DNA of 59,687 nt from Candidatus Auribacter fodinae (GCA_003599815.1 QZJZ01000082.1:1-59687); one strand, 5' to 3'. Positions 42,557 to 52,444 are shown, counted from the first letter of the stretch. The notes: a model not told the origin generated them from the sequence alone. Numbers and translations are program-made.

Positions 42557-43402
42557 TCAGCGCATAGCGACCTGATATGATTCGCCGACAGCCTGAGCAA
42601 CAAGATTTTTATCCAGAGCGCGCCTGACATGCTTTGCGCTCAGATAGCGGCTATCATTCCGTTTTTGCGAAATGTACTGGATAATGGATCGAATCTGCCG
42701 TTGCGACAGTCCCGGATTCTTTTCCAGTATTAATGATATGTACCCTGAAATACGGGCGGTGGATATGGATGTGCCATGCTCAAAACGCCATTTTCCGTCA
42801 GCGGATATTTCGCCTTCATCACGGGCGAAATCAGCGCGTGTGCCCCACACATTCAATGCGCCGACACTGATGACGCTAGCCATGTTCGCCGGAAAACCGA
42901 CTCCGCCAAAGCGTGTACCTGCCCGGTATACCAGTTTATCGGGCCCGACAACAAACCCGTTGCCAAGGGCGCAGTTGCCCACAGCCGCAACAACAGTTAT
43001 GCCGGCTGATACGAGGCGGTCAATGGAATTTTTCACGCTATTGTCTTCGTTGATGGTAAACGAGAGGTTCACCACATCAACATTATTGTTCAAACACCAT
43101 TCCAGCCCGCGGCTGATTACATCGGCGTCATATTCCGTTTTGTTATCCGCGATTTTCACCATGATTATTTCAGCGTTTGGGTTTTCTTCCCGAATAACCT
43201 TGACCATCAGTGTCCCATGCCCGCACGTATCCACAAACGGCGACGTACGAGTAAAGCTCACACCGCGCACATTCTGTACTGATGTGCCGGTATCAAGAAC
43301 CGCTATTACTGGCCGGGAATACAGATTTGACTGGAAACCAAGAAGAGCACACAATAAGCTGGTCAGGAAAAACATCCGTGTCATAAGCATCGTCCTTAAC
43401 AA
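42557..43402 (-). CDS. Exported subtilisin-like (S8) serine protease
   Basis: This 281-residue protease has a signal peptide (about 1-29). The catalytic triad is complete: Asp in AVLDTG, His in CGHGTLMV and Ser in GTSISTARISG. The oxyanion Asn is in AAVGNC. There is almost no propeptide: the catalytic Asp comes within a few residues of the signal cleavage. The mature enzyme is short for the family. Target unknown. A subtilase here could process surface proteins. Confidence 0.9.
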   Translation of the reverse strand: MLRTMLMTRMFFLTSLLCALLGFQSNLYSRPVIAVLDTGTSVQNVRGVSFTRTSPFVDTCGHGTLMVKVIREENPNAEIIMVKIADNKTEYDADVISRGLEWCLNNNVDVVNLSFTINEDNSVKNSIDRLVSAGITVVAAVGNCALGNGFVVGPDKLVYRAGTRFGGVGFPANMASVISVGALNVWGTRADFARDEGEISADGKWRFEHGTSISTARISGYISLILEKNPGLSQRQIRSIIQYISQKRNDSRYLSAKHVRRALDKNLVAQAVGESYQVAMR

Positions 43403-43514
43403 TCCGTGTTTAAGTGTCTTCTCAGATTGTCGGCACCACTATGACATGGCTTTAGATTTTATTAGATCAATTTAACAATTATTCATAACACACTGTTAAG
43501 GAGTACTATACCTA

Positions 43515-44747
43515 CTACAAAGCATCCTCGTTGATGTTATAGCTGGATGAAGCAAGCCGCTGAAATTTTTCTACGGTTGAAAGCGCCTGTTTCAGCCTGT
43601 TCTGCTCGCGTTTTTCCAGTTTGAAAGGGTTGATATAATAGGTAAGCGAGGTCGTTTTGCCTTTGAGGAAATCTATCTGCGCCATAAGCTTGTAACCGGT
43701 CAGAATATTATAGCTAGCCATAAGCCCTTCAGCAAAATCCGGTTCAAAAACCTTCAGTTTTTCCAGCGCTTTGATACGTTTTATCGTGTTGGTTTCCCAG
43801 ATATCGTTTTCCAGGCTGAACAACAGGGTCAGCATGATAAGCGGAAGCCAGCCTTTATATTTCACGTTGAGCATATCTTTATACTCGCCTTTTTTCTCGG
43901 TCTTGAACCCTTTAAAAATAGTAAGGGCGATCGGCATAAGCAGAGTCGCCTTGGCTATTGCCTTGAATGATGCCTGATACATTTTCATTACCGTATGTGT
44001 TTCTTCCAGAAACTGTTTTGCCAGAGCGGCGTTTCCGCCGGAATATTTGGCGTCCGATAACACGATCAGGTCGATCAGGTTATCGGAACCGACGATATAA
44101 TCGTGCAGTTTCACTTTCCATTCATCCAGAGTGCCGAACCATTTATCATTTGTCGGCATAATATTGCCGCGGCACCGGGCAAACCCGATCGTAGCCAGAT
44201 TGGTAACCATGCGCGCCGCAAATGCCCGGTAATACGGTTCATCCCGCTTATTCTTATACACAAGAAGATTGTCCTGATCCGTGTATAATGTCTGTTCGTC
44301 TCTTCCGGTGCTTCCCATGCGTATCCACGCAAACGCTCCTCGCGGATTGCCGTGTTCCGCCCGCATCTGCTGGGAGGTCAGCGCGATAATTCTGAACGTA
44401 AGTTTATCGCGGTAAGAAGTGCATCGCTGATGCACTTCCGCAATCGAGCCGGAACGGAGGAATATATCCGCGGTAACCTCGTTCAGGTCAGCGTGGATAC
44501 GAGCAAGGTCTCCCACACTTGCCGCCCGTGACACTGATTGAAGCAGGCGATTGTAGTTTTTATTAAGCGCCTTCAGTTCCCTGTACTCTTTCTCGTACAT
44601 TTTTGATAATGACAACAGGTATTCTATGCGGAACCGTGTCGGAATCTCGTCAAACTCCTCCACGTATCGGAGAAAACTTTTCGTCGACATTGTATGAATA
44701 ATGGACTCATCCATTATCTCATCAAAATAAAATTTGAGCGACCTCAT
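43515..44747 (-). CDS. DUF294-type putative nucleotidyltransferase
   Basis: This 410-residue cytoplasmic protein has an N-terminal helical region (1-85). A GlnD-like nucleotidyltransferase core follows (about 90-240, with MGSTGRDEQTLYTDQDN as the GS...D.D motif, near 142-158). A C-terminal DUF294_C-type helical domain spans about 260-400. Relatives are often fused to CBS or cAMP-binding domains; none is present here. The function of this family is not established, though a regulatory nucleotidyl transfer is assumed. Confidence 0.85.
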   Translation of the reverse strand: MRSLKFYFDEIMDESIIHTMSTKSFLRYVEEFDEIPTRFRIEYLLSLSKMYEKEYRELKALNKNYNRLLQSVSRAASVGDLARIHADLNEVTADIFLRSGSIAEVHQRCTSYRDKLTFRIIALTSQQMRAEHGNPRGAFAWIRMGSTGRDEQTLYTDQDNLLVYKNKRDEPYYRAFAARMVTNLATIGFARCRGNIMPTNDKWFGTLDEWKVKLHDYIVGSDNLIDLIVLSDAKYSGGNAALAKQFLEETHTVMKMYQASFKAIAKATLLMPIALTIFKGFKTEKKGEYKDMLNVKYKGWLPLIMLTLLFSLENDIWETNTIKRIKALEKLKVFEPDFAEGLMASYNILTGYKLMAQIDFLKGKTTSLTYYINPFKLEKREQNRLKQALSTVEKFQRLASSSYNINEDAL

Positions 44748-44921
44748 TTACGCCCCTTTCAATACGTTTCTACTGCCTGCAGTTCATTCATAGCCGATTT
44801 TTTGTTTGCTTGCCGAACAAAACAGTCTATATTAGATGGCTTATACACCGAAAAGATTATCCTTATCTTCCGGTAGACAGATTTCATATACTATCATAAC
44901 GCATTTATAAAGAAAAGAGGA

Positions 44922-45764
44922 ATGAATACACAACCTGTTCAAATACATACATCGCCGGGACTAAAGGAACTTGCCGCCACGGCTGGCGGACAAATGTTTC
45001 CCTCCGCTTCAGGCATTTCATATACGATTTCTACTATACAGGATCTGGATGATACACATATCGCTCAGACTGAAAAACAAGCGCCGTCTTTTTACGTGAG
45101 GCTGGCAAACGATGTGTCATGCCATTCCCGCATTATTGCATTTATATCCCGTTTATCTCCATATGATGTACTGCTCACCACCGGGCAACGGACATTCGAC
45201 GAACTGCGACAGGGCTCTGTAATAGGTGTACACGGCTCATTCCGTGAACGACAGATCAGGCACCTTGCTTTGCACGCCGATGTCATCATGGTGAAACCGC
45301 CTGTCAGCGAAGCAGTAAAGCAACTCAGTAACGGTACCATCGACGGGCTGGTAATCTCCGACGCCGAAAGGATACTTACAATACCCGATGGCTTTACCAT
45401 AGAAACGTTCAGCCCGCAATTCTTTATTCCCGAACCGTTTCAGGGTATAGTTTGCGTACAGGCTGGCAAAGGGACTGAACAATATCATTCATATGCCCGC
45501 TCAGTTTCATCGCCGATTTTAGAAATTGTTCATGACGCGGAAGCAGGATTCAAAAATGCCTGCATTCAGCAAAAACGGTCACTGACCGGAGCGTTATGCA
45601 TCGCATTTCAGGACAAATTCACTCTGTATGGATCCATTTTTTCTCCTGACGGAACAGGGTTTGTGCAAGGCACTGCTTCATTCACATCGGAAACGCTGAG
45701 CAAAGAAGTATCCCGTCTTGCAGAAACACTCTTGTTTCATTCTAAAGGAATGCCGATTGAGTAA
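44922..45764 (+). CDS. HemC-like (porphobilinogen deaminase family) protein, probably inactive
   Basis: This 280-residue protein matches the hydroxymethylbilane synthase layout. The stretch SPYDVLLTTGQRTFDELRQG corresponds to the substrate-binding RED.RD.L segment. GSVIGVHGSFRERQIRH corresponds to GTSSLRRQAQ, IDGLVISDAERI to DAIILAAAGL, and FIPEPFQGIVCVQAGKG to the PAxGQGALAIE motif. The cofactor cysteine in GGCxVPxG appears replaced (RSLTGALCIAF). The N-terminal domain is short and its KDVP motif reads NDVS. It therefore may not make hydroxymethylbilane. GAGG sits unusually close (1-2 bases) to ATG 44922, so the start is uncertain. Confidence 0.65.
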   Translation: MNTQPVQIHTSPGLKELAATAGGQMFPSASGISYTISTIQDLDDTHIAQTEKQAPSFYVRLANDVSCHSRIIAFISRLSPYDVLLTTGQRTFDELRQGSVIGVHGSFRERQIRHLALHADVIMVKPPVSEAVKQLSNGTIDGLVISDAERILTIPDGFTIETFSPQFFIPEPFQGIVCVQAGKGTEQYHSYARSVSSPILEIVHDAEAGFKNACIQQKRSLTGALCIAFQDKFTLYGSIFSPDGTGFVQGTASFTSETLSKEVSRLAETLLFHSKGMPIE

Positions 45765-45768
45765 CGGG

Positions 45769-45981
45769 TTATCGCTCAGAATCAGGCAGTATGCCGGTCA
45801 TACCAAGAAGAACCAGACCGAACAGTACAAGATAAGCCCCTACGCCCATCGGTGAAGCAGGATTCAAAAACCGCATTAAAACAGGAATTTCTGACGCCTG
45901 AAACAGCCCTACCGGAATAAAAATCATACCGCAGGCAAGAATAAGAATACTCATCATTCGAATCTTCTCTTTCAGATCCAT
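45769..45981 (-). CDS. Small two-helix membrane protein behind glgB
   Basis: This 70-residue protein has two hydrophobic segments (about 9-28 and 46-64) and short polar ends. It begins 17 bases after the glgB stop on the same strand and is probably co-transcribed with it. AGGAG lies 12 bases upstream of the ATG, a little far. It resembles unnamed small membrane proteins; no function can be given. Confidence 0.6.
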   Translation of the reverse strand: MDLKEKIRMMSILILACGMIFIPVGLFQASEIPVLMRFLNPASPMGVGAYLVLFGLVLLGMTGILPDSER

Positions 45982-45998
45982 TCCCGCACGATCTCCTT

Positions 45999-48182
45999 TT
46001 ATTCTGGTTTAAGAATAACAGCCCCCAACGGAGGTACGTCAAGCTGCACAGAATGGGACCTCCACTGCCACGGCGCCTCATCAGACCACACGCCGCCGCG
46101 ATTACCAAGATTGCTTCCGCCAAACACTTCGGCATCGCTGTTCAGTATCTCACGGTAATACGCGCCGCGCGGCACACCGATCCGATAGTTATAACGAGGT
46201 ACCGGCGTAAAATTAAATACGAATACAAGAAAATCATTGCGGTCGGCGGCATAACGCACAAACGAAATTATATTGTTATCCGTATCATGGAAATCGATCC
46301 ATTCAAAACCGGAACTGTCAAGATCGCGTTCGTAAAACGCAGGGTATTGTTTATATAATATGTTGAGTTCCCTCACAAATGACTGGAGTTTTCTGTGCGG
46401 TTCATAATCAAGCAGATGCCAGTCTAAACTGTGATGATGTTTCCATTCATCCCACTGCCCAATTTCACCGCCCATGAACAGCAATTTTTTACCCGGCTGA
46501 CCGTACATATAGGTGTACAGCAGGCGAAGGTTGGCGAATTTCTGCCACAGATCGCCGGGCATCTTGTCGAGCATGGAATTTTTGCCATGCACAACTTTAT
46601 CATGCGACAGCACTAATATAAAATTTTCATGAAACGCGTACAGCATGGCGAACGTCAGCAGGTCATGATGATATTTACGGTGCACAGGATCCTTGCTGAA
46701 CACGCTCAGGATGTCGTTCATCCAGCCCATGTTCCACTTATATGAAAACCCGAGCCCGCCCAGATATGTGGGGCGCGATACACCCGGCCACGAGGTTGAC
46801 TCCTCAGCAATTGTCAAAACTCCGGGATAATAGCTGAATATCACTTCATTCATCTCTTTTAAAAACGATATGGCGTCAAGATTCTCACGACCGCCAAACC
46901 GGTTCGGCACCCACTCGCCGGACTGGCGCGAATAATCCAGATAAAGCATAGACGCAACGGCATCGACACGAACACCGTCGATATGGTATCGGTCAAACCA
47001 GAAGATGGCATTCGATAAAAGGAAATTGCGTACTTCGTTCCTGCCGTAATTAAATATCAGCGTGCCCCAGTCAGCGTGTTCGCCCTGACGGGGGTCAGCG
47101 TGTTCGTAAAGACAGGTACCGTCAAACCACGCCAGCCCAAAAGCGTCTTTCGGGAAATGGCCGGGCACCCAGTCGATAATAACGCCAATATCATTGCGGT
47201 GGCACATATCCACAAAATATTTCAAGTCTTCCGGTGTGCCGTACCGGCTGGTAACGGCAAAATACCCTGTAACCTGATATCCCCACGACCCGTCAAACGG
47301 ATGTTCCGCTACGGGCAAAAGCTCAATGTGAGTATATCCCAGATCTTTAACATACGGGATCAGTTTGTCCGCCAGTTCACGGTAATTCAGCCAGCGGTTA
47401 TTGTCTTCCGGGACACGCATCCATGATCCGGGATGCACTTCATATATAGCAACCGGCTTATTGAATTCAGGGCCTCTGTCGCGTTGTTCCATCCAGTTTT
47501 TATCAGCCCATTTATATGAGTCATCATGCACCACGGAAGCGGTGTTGGGGCGCATTTCGGAATAAAACGCGTACGGGTCTGATTTAACCAGCACATCGCC
47601 GTTCTGCGCTTTGATCTCAAACTTATACAGGTCTCCTTTTTTGACATCAGGGATAAACAGTTCCCATATACCTGACGACCCGCGGGAACGCATTTGATTT
47701 ACTCTTCCGTCCCAGTTGTTAAAAGACCCGACCACGCTCACCCTGCGGGCATTAGGCGCCCACACGGCAAAAAAAGTTCCCTGAACACCGGCGATTGACA
47801 TCGGGTGCGCGCCCATTTTGTCATACACACGATGGTTTTTGCCCTCTGAAAAAAGGTATAAATCATAATCTGTCAGTACCGGGCCGTAGGAATACGCGTC
47901 ATGCCTCGTCACGGTGACATCATCCGGGTATGTAATTTTAAGCTTGTACGGAAAAGCGGTCTTCCGGCGCGGAAACGCCAGTTCGAATATACCGCAGTCA
48001 TGTACTTTTTCCATGACGTGCGACTTATCTTTATCGACAACGACAACCTCTCGGGCATCAGGCACGAAAGCCCTGACGACCAGATGTTGTTTCCCATTAG
48101 TTCCAAGTGACTGCGGCCCAAGGACACTAAACGGATCATGGTGATCCGCGTATATCAGCCGTTGAACGTCATCAGTATGCAT
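45999..48182 (-). CDS. glgB: 1,4-alpha-glucan branching enzyme
   Basis: This 727-residue enzyme adds alpha-1,6 branches to glycogen. It has two N-terminal sandwich modules: about 1-100, with the DPFSVLGPQ start, and a CBM48 at about 120-210 with FAVWAPNARRVSVVGSFNNW. The GH13 barrel follows at about 230-600. Catalytic residues are seen in DGVRVDAVASMLY (nucleophile) and TIAEESTSWPGVSRP (acid/base). ILVLSHDKVVHGK carries the transition-state Asp, with Lys in place of the usual Glu beside it. The full-length protein implies glycogen storage; no other glg gene is in the window. Confidence 0.97.
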   Translation of the reverse strand: MHTDDVQRLIYADHHDPFSVLGPQSLGTNGKQHLVVRAFVPDAREVVVVDKDKSHVMEKVHDCGIFELAFPRRKTAFPYKLKITYPDDVTVTRHDAYSYGPVLTDYDLYLFSEGKNHRVYDKMGAHPMSIAGVQGTFFAVWAPNARRVSVVGSFNNWDGRVNQMRSRGSSGIWELFIPDVKKGDLYKFEIKAQNGDVLVKSDPYAFYSEMRPNTASVVHDDSYKWADKNWMEQRDRGPEFNKPVAIYEVHPGSWMRVPEDNNRWLNYRELADKLIPYVKDLGYTHIELLPVAEHPFDGSWGYQVTGYFAVTSRYGTPEDLKYFVDMCHRNDIGVIIDWVPGHFPKDAFGLAWFDGTCLYEHADPRQGEHADWGTLIFNYGRNEVRNFLLSNAIFWFDRYHIDGVRVDAVASMLYLDYSRQSGEWVPNRFGGRENLDAISFLKEMNEVIFSYYPGVLTIAEESTSWPGVSRPTYLGGLGFSYKWNMGWMNDILSVFSKDPVHRKYHHDLLTFAMLYAFHENFILVLSHDKVVHGKNSMLDKMPGDLWQKFANLRLLYTYMYGQPGKKLLFMGGEIGQWDEWKHHHSLDWHLLDYEPHRKLQSFVRELNILYKQYPAFYERDLDSSGFEWIDFHDTDNNIISFVRYAADRNDFLVFVFNFTPVPRYNYRIGVPRGAYYREILNSDAEVFGGSNLGNRGGVWSDEAPWQWRSHSVQLDVPPLGAVILKPE

Positions 48183-48237
48183 TGGGCAACCCCTTTCGTA
48201 ACAAAATGATTAAATCAGTACCGCAATTTGTGAGGAA

Positions 48238-48266
48238 ATAATAGTATACTTTCCCGCCAAAATCAA
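48238..48266 (-). promoter_or_regulatory. Promoter of glgB
   Basis: On the minus strand TTGATT (48261-48266) and TATTAT (48238-48243) are separated by 17 bases, about 55 bases before the glgB start at 48182. The AAGGGG ribosome site lies next to the start. Confidence 0.5.
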
Positions 48267-48338
48267 GTTTAAAACCCCTTTTAAAAACGCCTAGCCTGTA
48301 AAAAATAAAAAAATTTTTCATTTTTTCGCAACTATCTT

Positions 48339-48371
48339 GTAAATCATAAATTGTCAACGATTAAGATTTAC
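48339..48371. promoter_or_regulatory. Inverted repeat of unknown function
   Basis: GTAAATC (48339-48345) and GATTTAC (48365-48371) are exact inverses around a 19-base AT-rich spacer. They lie in the 304-base divergent gap between glgB and the small gene at 48487, away from any terminator-like T-run. It could be an operator; nothing more can be said. Confidence 0.3.
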
Positions 48372-48486
48372 TTAAACGGCGTTTTTCCCCTCTAACTGCC
48401 TCATCTTTTGGATACAGGCGCTCAACAATATTCAGCAGATGCCGATCTAAAAAAATAACAAAGAATAAAAAGGGGGATGATCCGGT

Positions 48487-48783
48487 ATGTCTGATAAACT
48501 TGAATCCTACATTCAACAGCTGGAAGACTTGATCCAGAAGAAACTGCTCGATTCTGAAGAATTTCATGAAATCTGCCACAAAATGAAAGATGAAGAATAC
48601 CACGTTGATATGGGTGTCCTAGCCCTTCTGATGGATCATGACAAAGAAAAAGGGTTTGTGTCGTTCCCGTTTTACCTTGAGTTCTCTGAAAAAAAGGAGA
48701 ACAGCGGGAATGGTGATGAACAGAATTTGAACTTGAGCAAAAAAGACGTGCAATTTCTGAAAGACCTTGGTATCTCGTTTTAA
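48487..48783 (+). CDS. Small acidic cytoplasmic protein of unknown function
   Basis: This 98-residue protein starts with a strongly helical, Gln/Glu/Leu-rich stretch (KLESYIQQLEDLIQKKLLDS). It contains EICHKMKDEEYHVDMGVLAL and ends LSKKDVQFLKDLGISF. AAGGGGG lies about 10 bases upstream of the ATG. A strong terminator follows at once, so it is a single-gene unit. There is no signal peptide and no family is recognised. Confidence 0.75.
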   Translation: MSDKLESYIQQLEDLIQKKLLDSEEFHEICHKMKDEEYHVDMGVLALLMDHDKEKGFVSFPFYLEFSEKKENSGNGDEQNLNLSKKDVQFLKDLGISF

Positions 48784-48800
48784 AACAACAGCCGATTTTG

Positions 48801-48840
48801 TCGCCCTGTAACGCTCCCTGCTCACAGGGCGATTTTTTTA
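48801..48840 (+). terminator. Terminator after the small acidic gene
   Basis: TCGCCCTGT (48801-48809) pairs with ACAGGGCGA (48824-48832), followed by TTTTTTT. The loop is 14 bases. It begins 18 bases after the stop codon. Confidence 0.9.
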
Positions 48841-48967
48841 TCCGCCCATTTTTCTCACTTATTTTACCCTTACTTGAATTTTGCTCAGCGCCCACAGCGA
48901 ATTCTATTTGAATATAGCGGCATTTTTTGTATTATATTTTGTAATCATACTATGGAGATTATAGTTT

Positions 48968-49405
48968 ATGGAATACTCATGCGGCTCTATCGGACGATGT
49001 TTTTTTGTAAGACTGGATCATAACGAAGATATTCTTGAGGAACTGAAAAAGCTGGCGGCACGCGAAAATATCCGGCAGGCGTGGATCTGCTGTCTTGGCG
49101 CGGTAAAAAAAGCGGAAATTGTCACAGGTCCTCAGGAAACACGCATACCCCCCGACCCGATGTGGCACTCGGTGTTCGAGGGGCATGAACTGGTCGGTAT
49201 CGGTAACATTACGTTCAAAGACGACGAACCAGCGATTCATCTGCACGGATCGTTCGGCAGAGCTGACAAAACACGCATCGGTTGTCTTCGCAAAGACGCT
49301 GAAGTATTTCTTACCGTCGAATGCATGGTCATTGAGTTTTCCGGACCTGAAATAAAAAGAGCGCACAATAGCGATCTGGATATCGATACACTGCGCTTTA
49401 TATAA
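48968..49405 (+). CDS. PPC/DUF296-domain protein
   Basis: This 145-residue protein is a single PPC (DUF296) domain. The first part has SCGSIGRCFFVRLDHNEDIL and IRQAWICCLGAVKKAEIVTG. The second has ELVGIGNITFKDDEPAIHLH, with GSFGRADKTRIGCL. The His-rich IHLHGSFG strand is characteristic. In plants the domain sits on AT-hook DNA-binding proteins; bacterial members form trimers and may bind metal. The role is unknown. It lies 49 bases upstream of a regulator gene. Confidence 0.88.
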   Translation: MEYSCGSIGRCFFVRLDHNEDILEELKKLAARENIRQAWICCLGAVKKAEIVTGPQETRIPPDPMWHSVFEGHELVGIGNITFKDDEPAIHLHGSFGRADKTRIGCLRKDAEVFLTVECMVIEFSGPEIKRAHNSDLDIDTLRFI

Positions 49406-49454
49406 TCCGAATTAACATTATTTCACGACAAACAAGGCCCAGAGAGGAGTCGTT

Positions 49455-51014
49455 GTGCCGACGAGCAAACTTGAGACACAGATAGAACTTCTGCATGACA
49501 TATCCAAAGCTCTGACACAAAACCTGAACGTTAAAGAATCTCTTCAGGAAGTGCTTGCCCTGCTGGAACAGCACATGAAAATGAAACGGGGCGCCATTTC
49601 GCTTCTTGACCTTGAGGAAAACATTCTGTCCACTGAAGTCGCTCACGGAATATCGCCTGAAGACATTAAAAAAGGGCGGTACCGTGTCGGTGAAGGAATC
49701 ACCGGCAAAGTGGTAAAAACCGGGGAAACGGAAATCGTACCCCGTGTAAGCCAGGATCCGCGTTTCCTCAACCGGATGGGAATACGGAGCAATCAGGACA
49801 TATCGTTTATCTGCGTACCGCTCAAAAGCGAGGGAAAAGCCATCGGAGCGCTCAGCGTGGATATCGAGTACCAGTCGGAAGTAACATTCAGGGAAGAAGT
49901 CCGGCTTCTCAATATTGTGGCGTCCATGCTCGGACAGCACCTTCATCTGTATAACCTGCATGAAGAAGCGCAGGAACAACTGCTTCGCGAGAACGTACAG
50001 CTCCGCAACGAACTCAGGCACCGTTACAGTGTAAGCAATCTGGTGGGAAGCAGTAAATCAATGAAAGAAGTTTTTGATCTGGTTATGCAGGTTGCCCCGA
50101 CAAACACCAATGTGCTCATCAGGGGTGAAACAGGTACCGGAAAAGAGCTGGTGGCGCACGCTATTCATTATAACAGCCACCGCGCTGACCAGCCGTTTGT
50201 AAAGGTCAACTGCGCCGCGTTTCCTGAAACTTTGCTGGAAAGCGAACTGTTCGGGCATGAAAAAGGCGCGTTCACCGGCGCTTCCGCCCAAAAACAAGGG
50301 CGGTTTGAATGGGCGCATAACGGCACATTGTTCCTCGACGAAATCGGGGAAATCCCCCTGTCGATACAGATAAAACTGCTCAGAGCAATCCAGTTTAAAG
50401 AGTTTGAGCGGGTCGGCGGCAAAGAAACCATCAAAGTAAACGTACGGATTATCGCGGCAACAAATAAAAACCTTGAACAAGCGCTGAAAGACGGATCTTT
50501 ACGGGAAGACATGTATTACCGCATCAACGTATTTCCGATATTTTTGCCGCCATTGCGGGAACGAAAAACTGATATTATCACTCTTGCTGACCATTTTCTT
50601 CTGAAATACAGCGAGGAAAACAACAAAACTATACGCCGCATTTCCACTCCGGCAATCGACCTGCTGATGAGTTATCACTGGCCGGGAAATGTACGCGAAC
50701 TGGAAAACTGCATTGAACGCGCAGTAGTGCTGTGTAATGAGTCAGTTATACGGGTCAACCATCTTCCTCCGTCATTGCAGATGGCGTCACAAGGACAGGA
50801 ACAGCCTGCCCCGGCGCGGCTGACCATGCCGGTTGCGGTTGAAAATCTTGAACGGGAAATGATTATCGAAACACTTAAAAAACATCAGGGGCATCAGGGG
50901 CACGCGGCGGCGGATCTGGGAATCACAGAACGTATACTTGGATATAAAATCAAAAAATATTCTATTGTGCCGAAAATATATTCATCGACAATGCAGAAAT
51001 ATACGAATTTATAA
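49455..51014 (+). CDS. NifA-like sigma-54-dependent activator (GAF-AAA+-Fis)
   Basis: This 519-residue transcription activator has a GAF sensor (about 15-165, with GITGKVVKTGETEIVPRV and FICVPLKSEGKAIGALS). A linker helix follows, then an AAA+ domain (195-430) and a C-terminal Fis helix-turn-helix (about 470-510, HAAADLGITERILGYKIKKY). Walker A is GETGTGKE, the sigma-54 contact loop GAFTGA is intact, and Walker B is GTLFLDEIG. GTG 49455 follows GAGGAG. The overall order matches NifA and related activators, but no nif genes are present, so its targets are unknown. Confidence 0.93.
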   Translation: MPTSKLETQIELLHDISKALTQNLNVKESLQEVLALLEQHMKMKRGAISLLDLEENILSTEVAHGISPEDIKKGRYRVGEGITGKVVKTGETEIVPRVSQDPRFLNRMGIRSNQDISFICVPLKSEGKAIGALSVDIEYQSEVTFREEVRLLNIVASMLGQHLHLYNLHEEAQEQLLRENVQLRNELRHRYSVSNLVGSSKSMKEVFDLVMQVAPTNTNVLIRGETGTGKELVAHAIHYNSHRADQPFVKVNCAAFPETLLESELFGHEKGAFTGASAQKQGRFEWAHNGTLFLDEIGEIPLSIQIKLLRAIQFKEFERVGGKETIKVNVRIIAATNKNLEQALKDGSLREDMYYRINVFPIFLPPLRERKTDIITLADHFLLKYSEENNKTIRRISTPAIDLLMSYHWPGNVRELENCIERAVVLCNESVIRVNHLPPSLQMASQGQEQPAPARLTMPVAVENLEREMIIETLKKHQGHQGHAAADLGITERILGYKIKKYSIVPKIYSSTMQKYTNL

Positions 51015-51053
51015 CGTACTCTTTAACCATTCAAAAATGGTGGACAGACAATA

Positions 51054-52361
51054 ATGACTAAAATTTTCGTATTGGATACCAATGTTCTATTGCACAACCC
51101 TGCCGCGCTGACCGCATTCTCGGACAATACCGTAGTGCTCCCTATTGAAGTGCTTGAAGAACTCGACAAGTTTAAAAAAGCCCATGACGAAAAAGGGCGC
51201 AACGCGCGTATCACTATCCGCAACCTTGACAAACTGCGAGAATCCGGAAGCCTGAAATCCGGTGTTAAACTTGAAAACGGCGGAAAACTGATGATCGGTT
51301 TCCTTTCGACTCAGGACATATTCAAAGATAAGGGACTGCCGCTCGACGAGGTTGACAACCGGTTGCTGGCAACAGCATATGAACTCGCCCAAACGCACAA
51401 AAAAGTCATTTTTGTCTCCAAAGACATTAACGCGCGCATTAAAGCGGATTCACTCGGCATAATGTCGGAAGATTTCGAACAGCAGAAGGTCAATATTCAG
51501 GAACTGTACAGCGGGTGGCGCGAAATTGAGGTGAACCGTATACCGCGCAACATTGGCGAACTGCCGCCTGAGACAAAAGACGATCCGCCCAGCCCCAACG
51601 AATTTTTCATGTATGTGGAAACACATAACAGGTCGAATTACCTGATTACACGCCATGATTACCGGTCGAATTCGCTCTATCCGGTTCATAATACTATAGA
51701 TTCGTTATGGGGTGTCGTGCCTCGCAACCCCCAGCAGGTCATGGCGCAGGAACTCCTTACGGATACCCGTGTGGAGCTGGTATCGCTGGTCGGGCAGGCG
51801 GGCACGGGCAAAACGCTGTTAGCCATCGCCGCCGGATTATATATGGTTATAGAGAAAAAAGTGTACAACAGGTTATTGATATCACGCCCCATCATGCCGC
51901 TTGGCAAGGATCTGGGATATCTTCCCGGCACAAAAGAAGAAAAACTGGAAAACTGGATGGAACCGATCTTCGATAACCTTGAGTATATACTTACGTCACT
52001 GCGCAAAAACGCGAACCACCGTTTACTGACTGTAAAAGAGCTGATCGCCAGCGAAGTCATTCAGCTTGAGGCATTGACCTATATGCGCGGGCGCAGTATA
52101 CCGCGCCAGTTTATTATTGTCGACGAAGCGCAGAACCTGACCCCGCACGAAATAAAAACTGTGGTGACCCGGCTTGGCAATAACGCCAAAATGGTACTCA
52201 CCGGCGATCCGTACCAGATCGACAGTCCGTATCTCGATTCCGACAGCAACGGGCTGACATACTGCGTGGACAGGATGAAAGACCAGGATCTTTTCGGGCA
52301 TGTCCTTTTCACCAAAAGTGAACGCGGACGGCTGGCGTCAATCGCGGCACAACTGCTCTAG
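51054..52361 (+). CDS. phoH: PhoH-family protein with PIN domain
   Basis: This 435-residue protein is a PIN-PhoH fusion. The PIN nuclease domain is at about 1-140, with FVLDTNVLLHNP, VLEELDKF and DNRLLATAYEL carrying acidic residues, and VIFVSKDINARIK. A PhoH ATPase (about 225-435) follows, with Walker A GQAGTGKTLLA and Walker B FIIVDEAQNLTPHE. RGRSIPRQF precedes the Walker B. Related proteins act as RNA helicase/RNases in RNA processing. It stands alone between the activator and a glycosyltransferase. Confidence 0.94.
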   Translation: MTKIFVLDTNVLLHNPAALTAFSDNTVVLPIEVLEELDKFKKAHDEKGRNARITIRNLDKLRESGSLKSGVKLENGGKLMIGFLSTQDIFKDKGLPLDEVDNRLLATAYELAQTHKKVIFVSKDINARIKADSLGIMSEDFEQQKVNIQELYSGWREIEVNRIPRNIGELPPETKDDPPSPNEFFMYVETHNRSNYLITRHDYRSNSLYPVHNTIDSLWGVVPRNPQQVMAQELLTDTRVELVSLVGQAGTGKTLLAIAAGLYMVIEKKVYNRLLISRPIMPLGKDLGYLPGTKEEKLENWMEPIFDNLEYILTSLRKNANHRLLTVKELIASEVIQLEALTYMRGRSIPRQFIIVDEAQNLTPHEIKTVVTRLGNNAKMVLTGDPYQIDSPYLDSDSNGLTYCVDRMKDQDLFGHVLFTKSERGRLASIAAQLL

Positions 52362-52444
52362 TCGCATATTTCCATTGTCAAAATGCGTCGATTAGTGTAT
52401 AAACCCCTTTTATATTCAAAGGTATGTATTCCAAGAGGGTAAGC

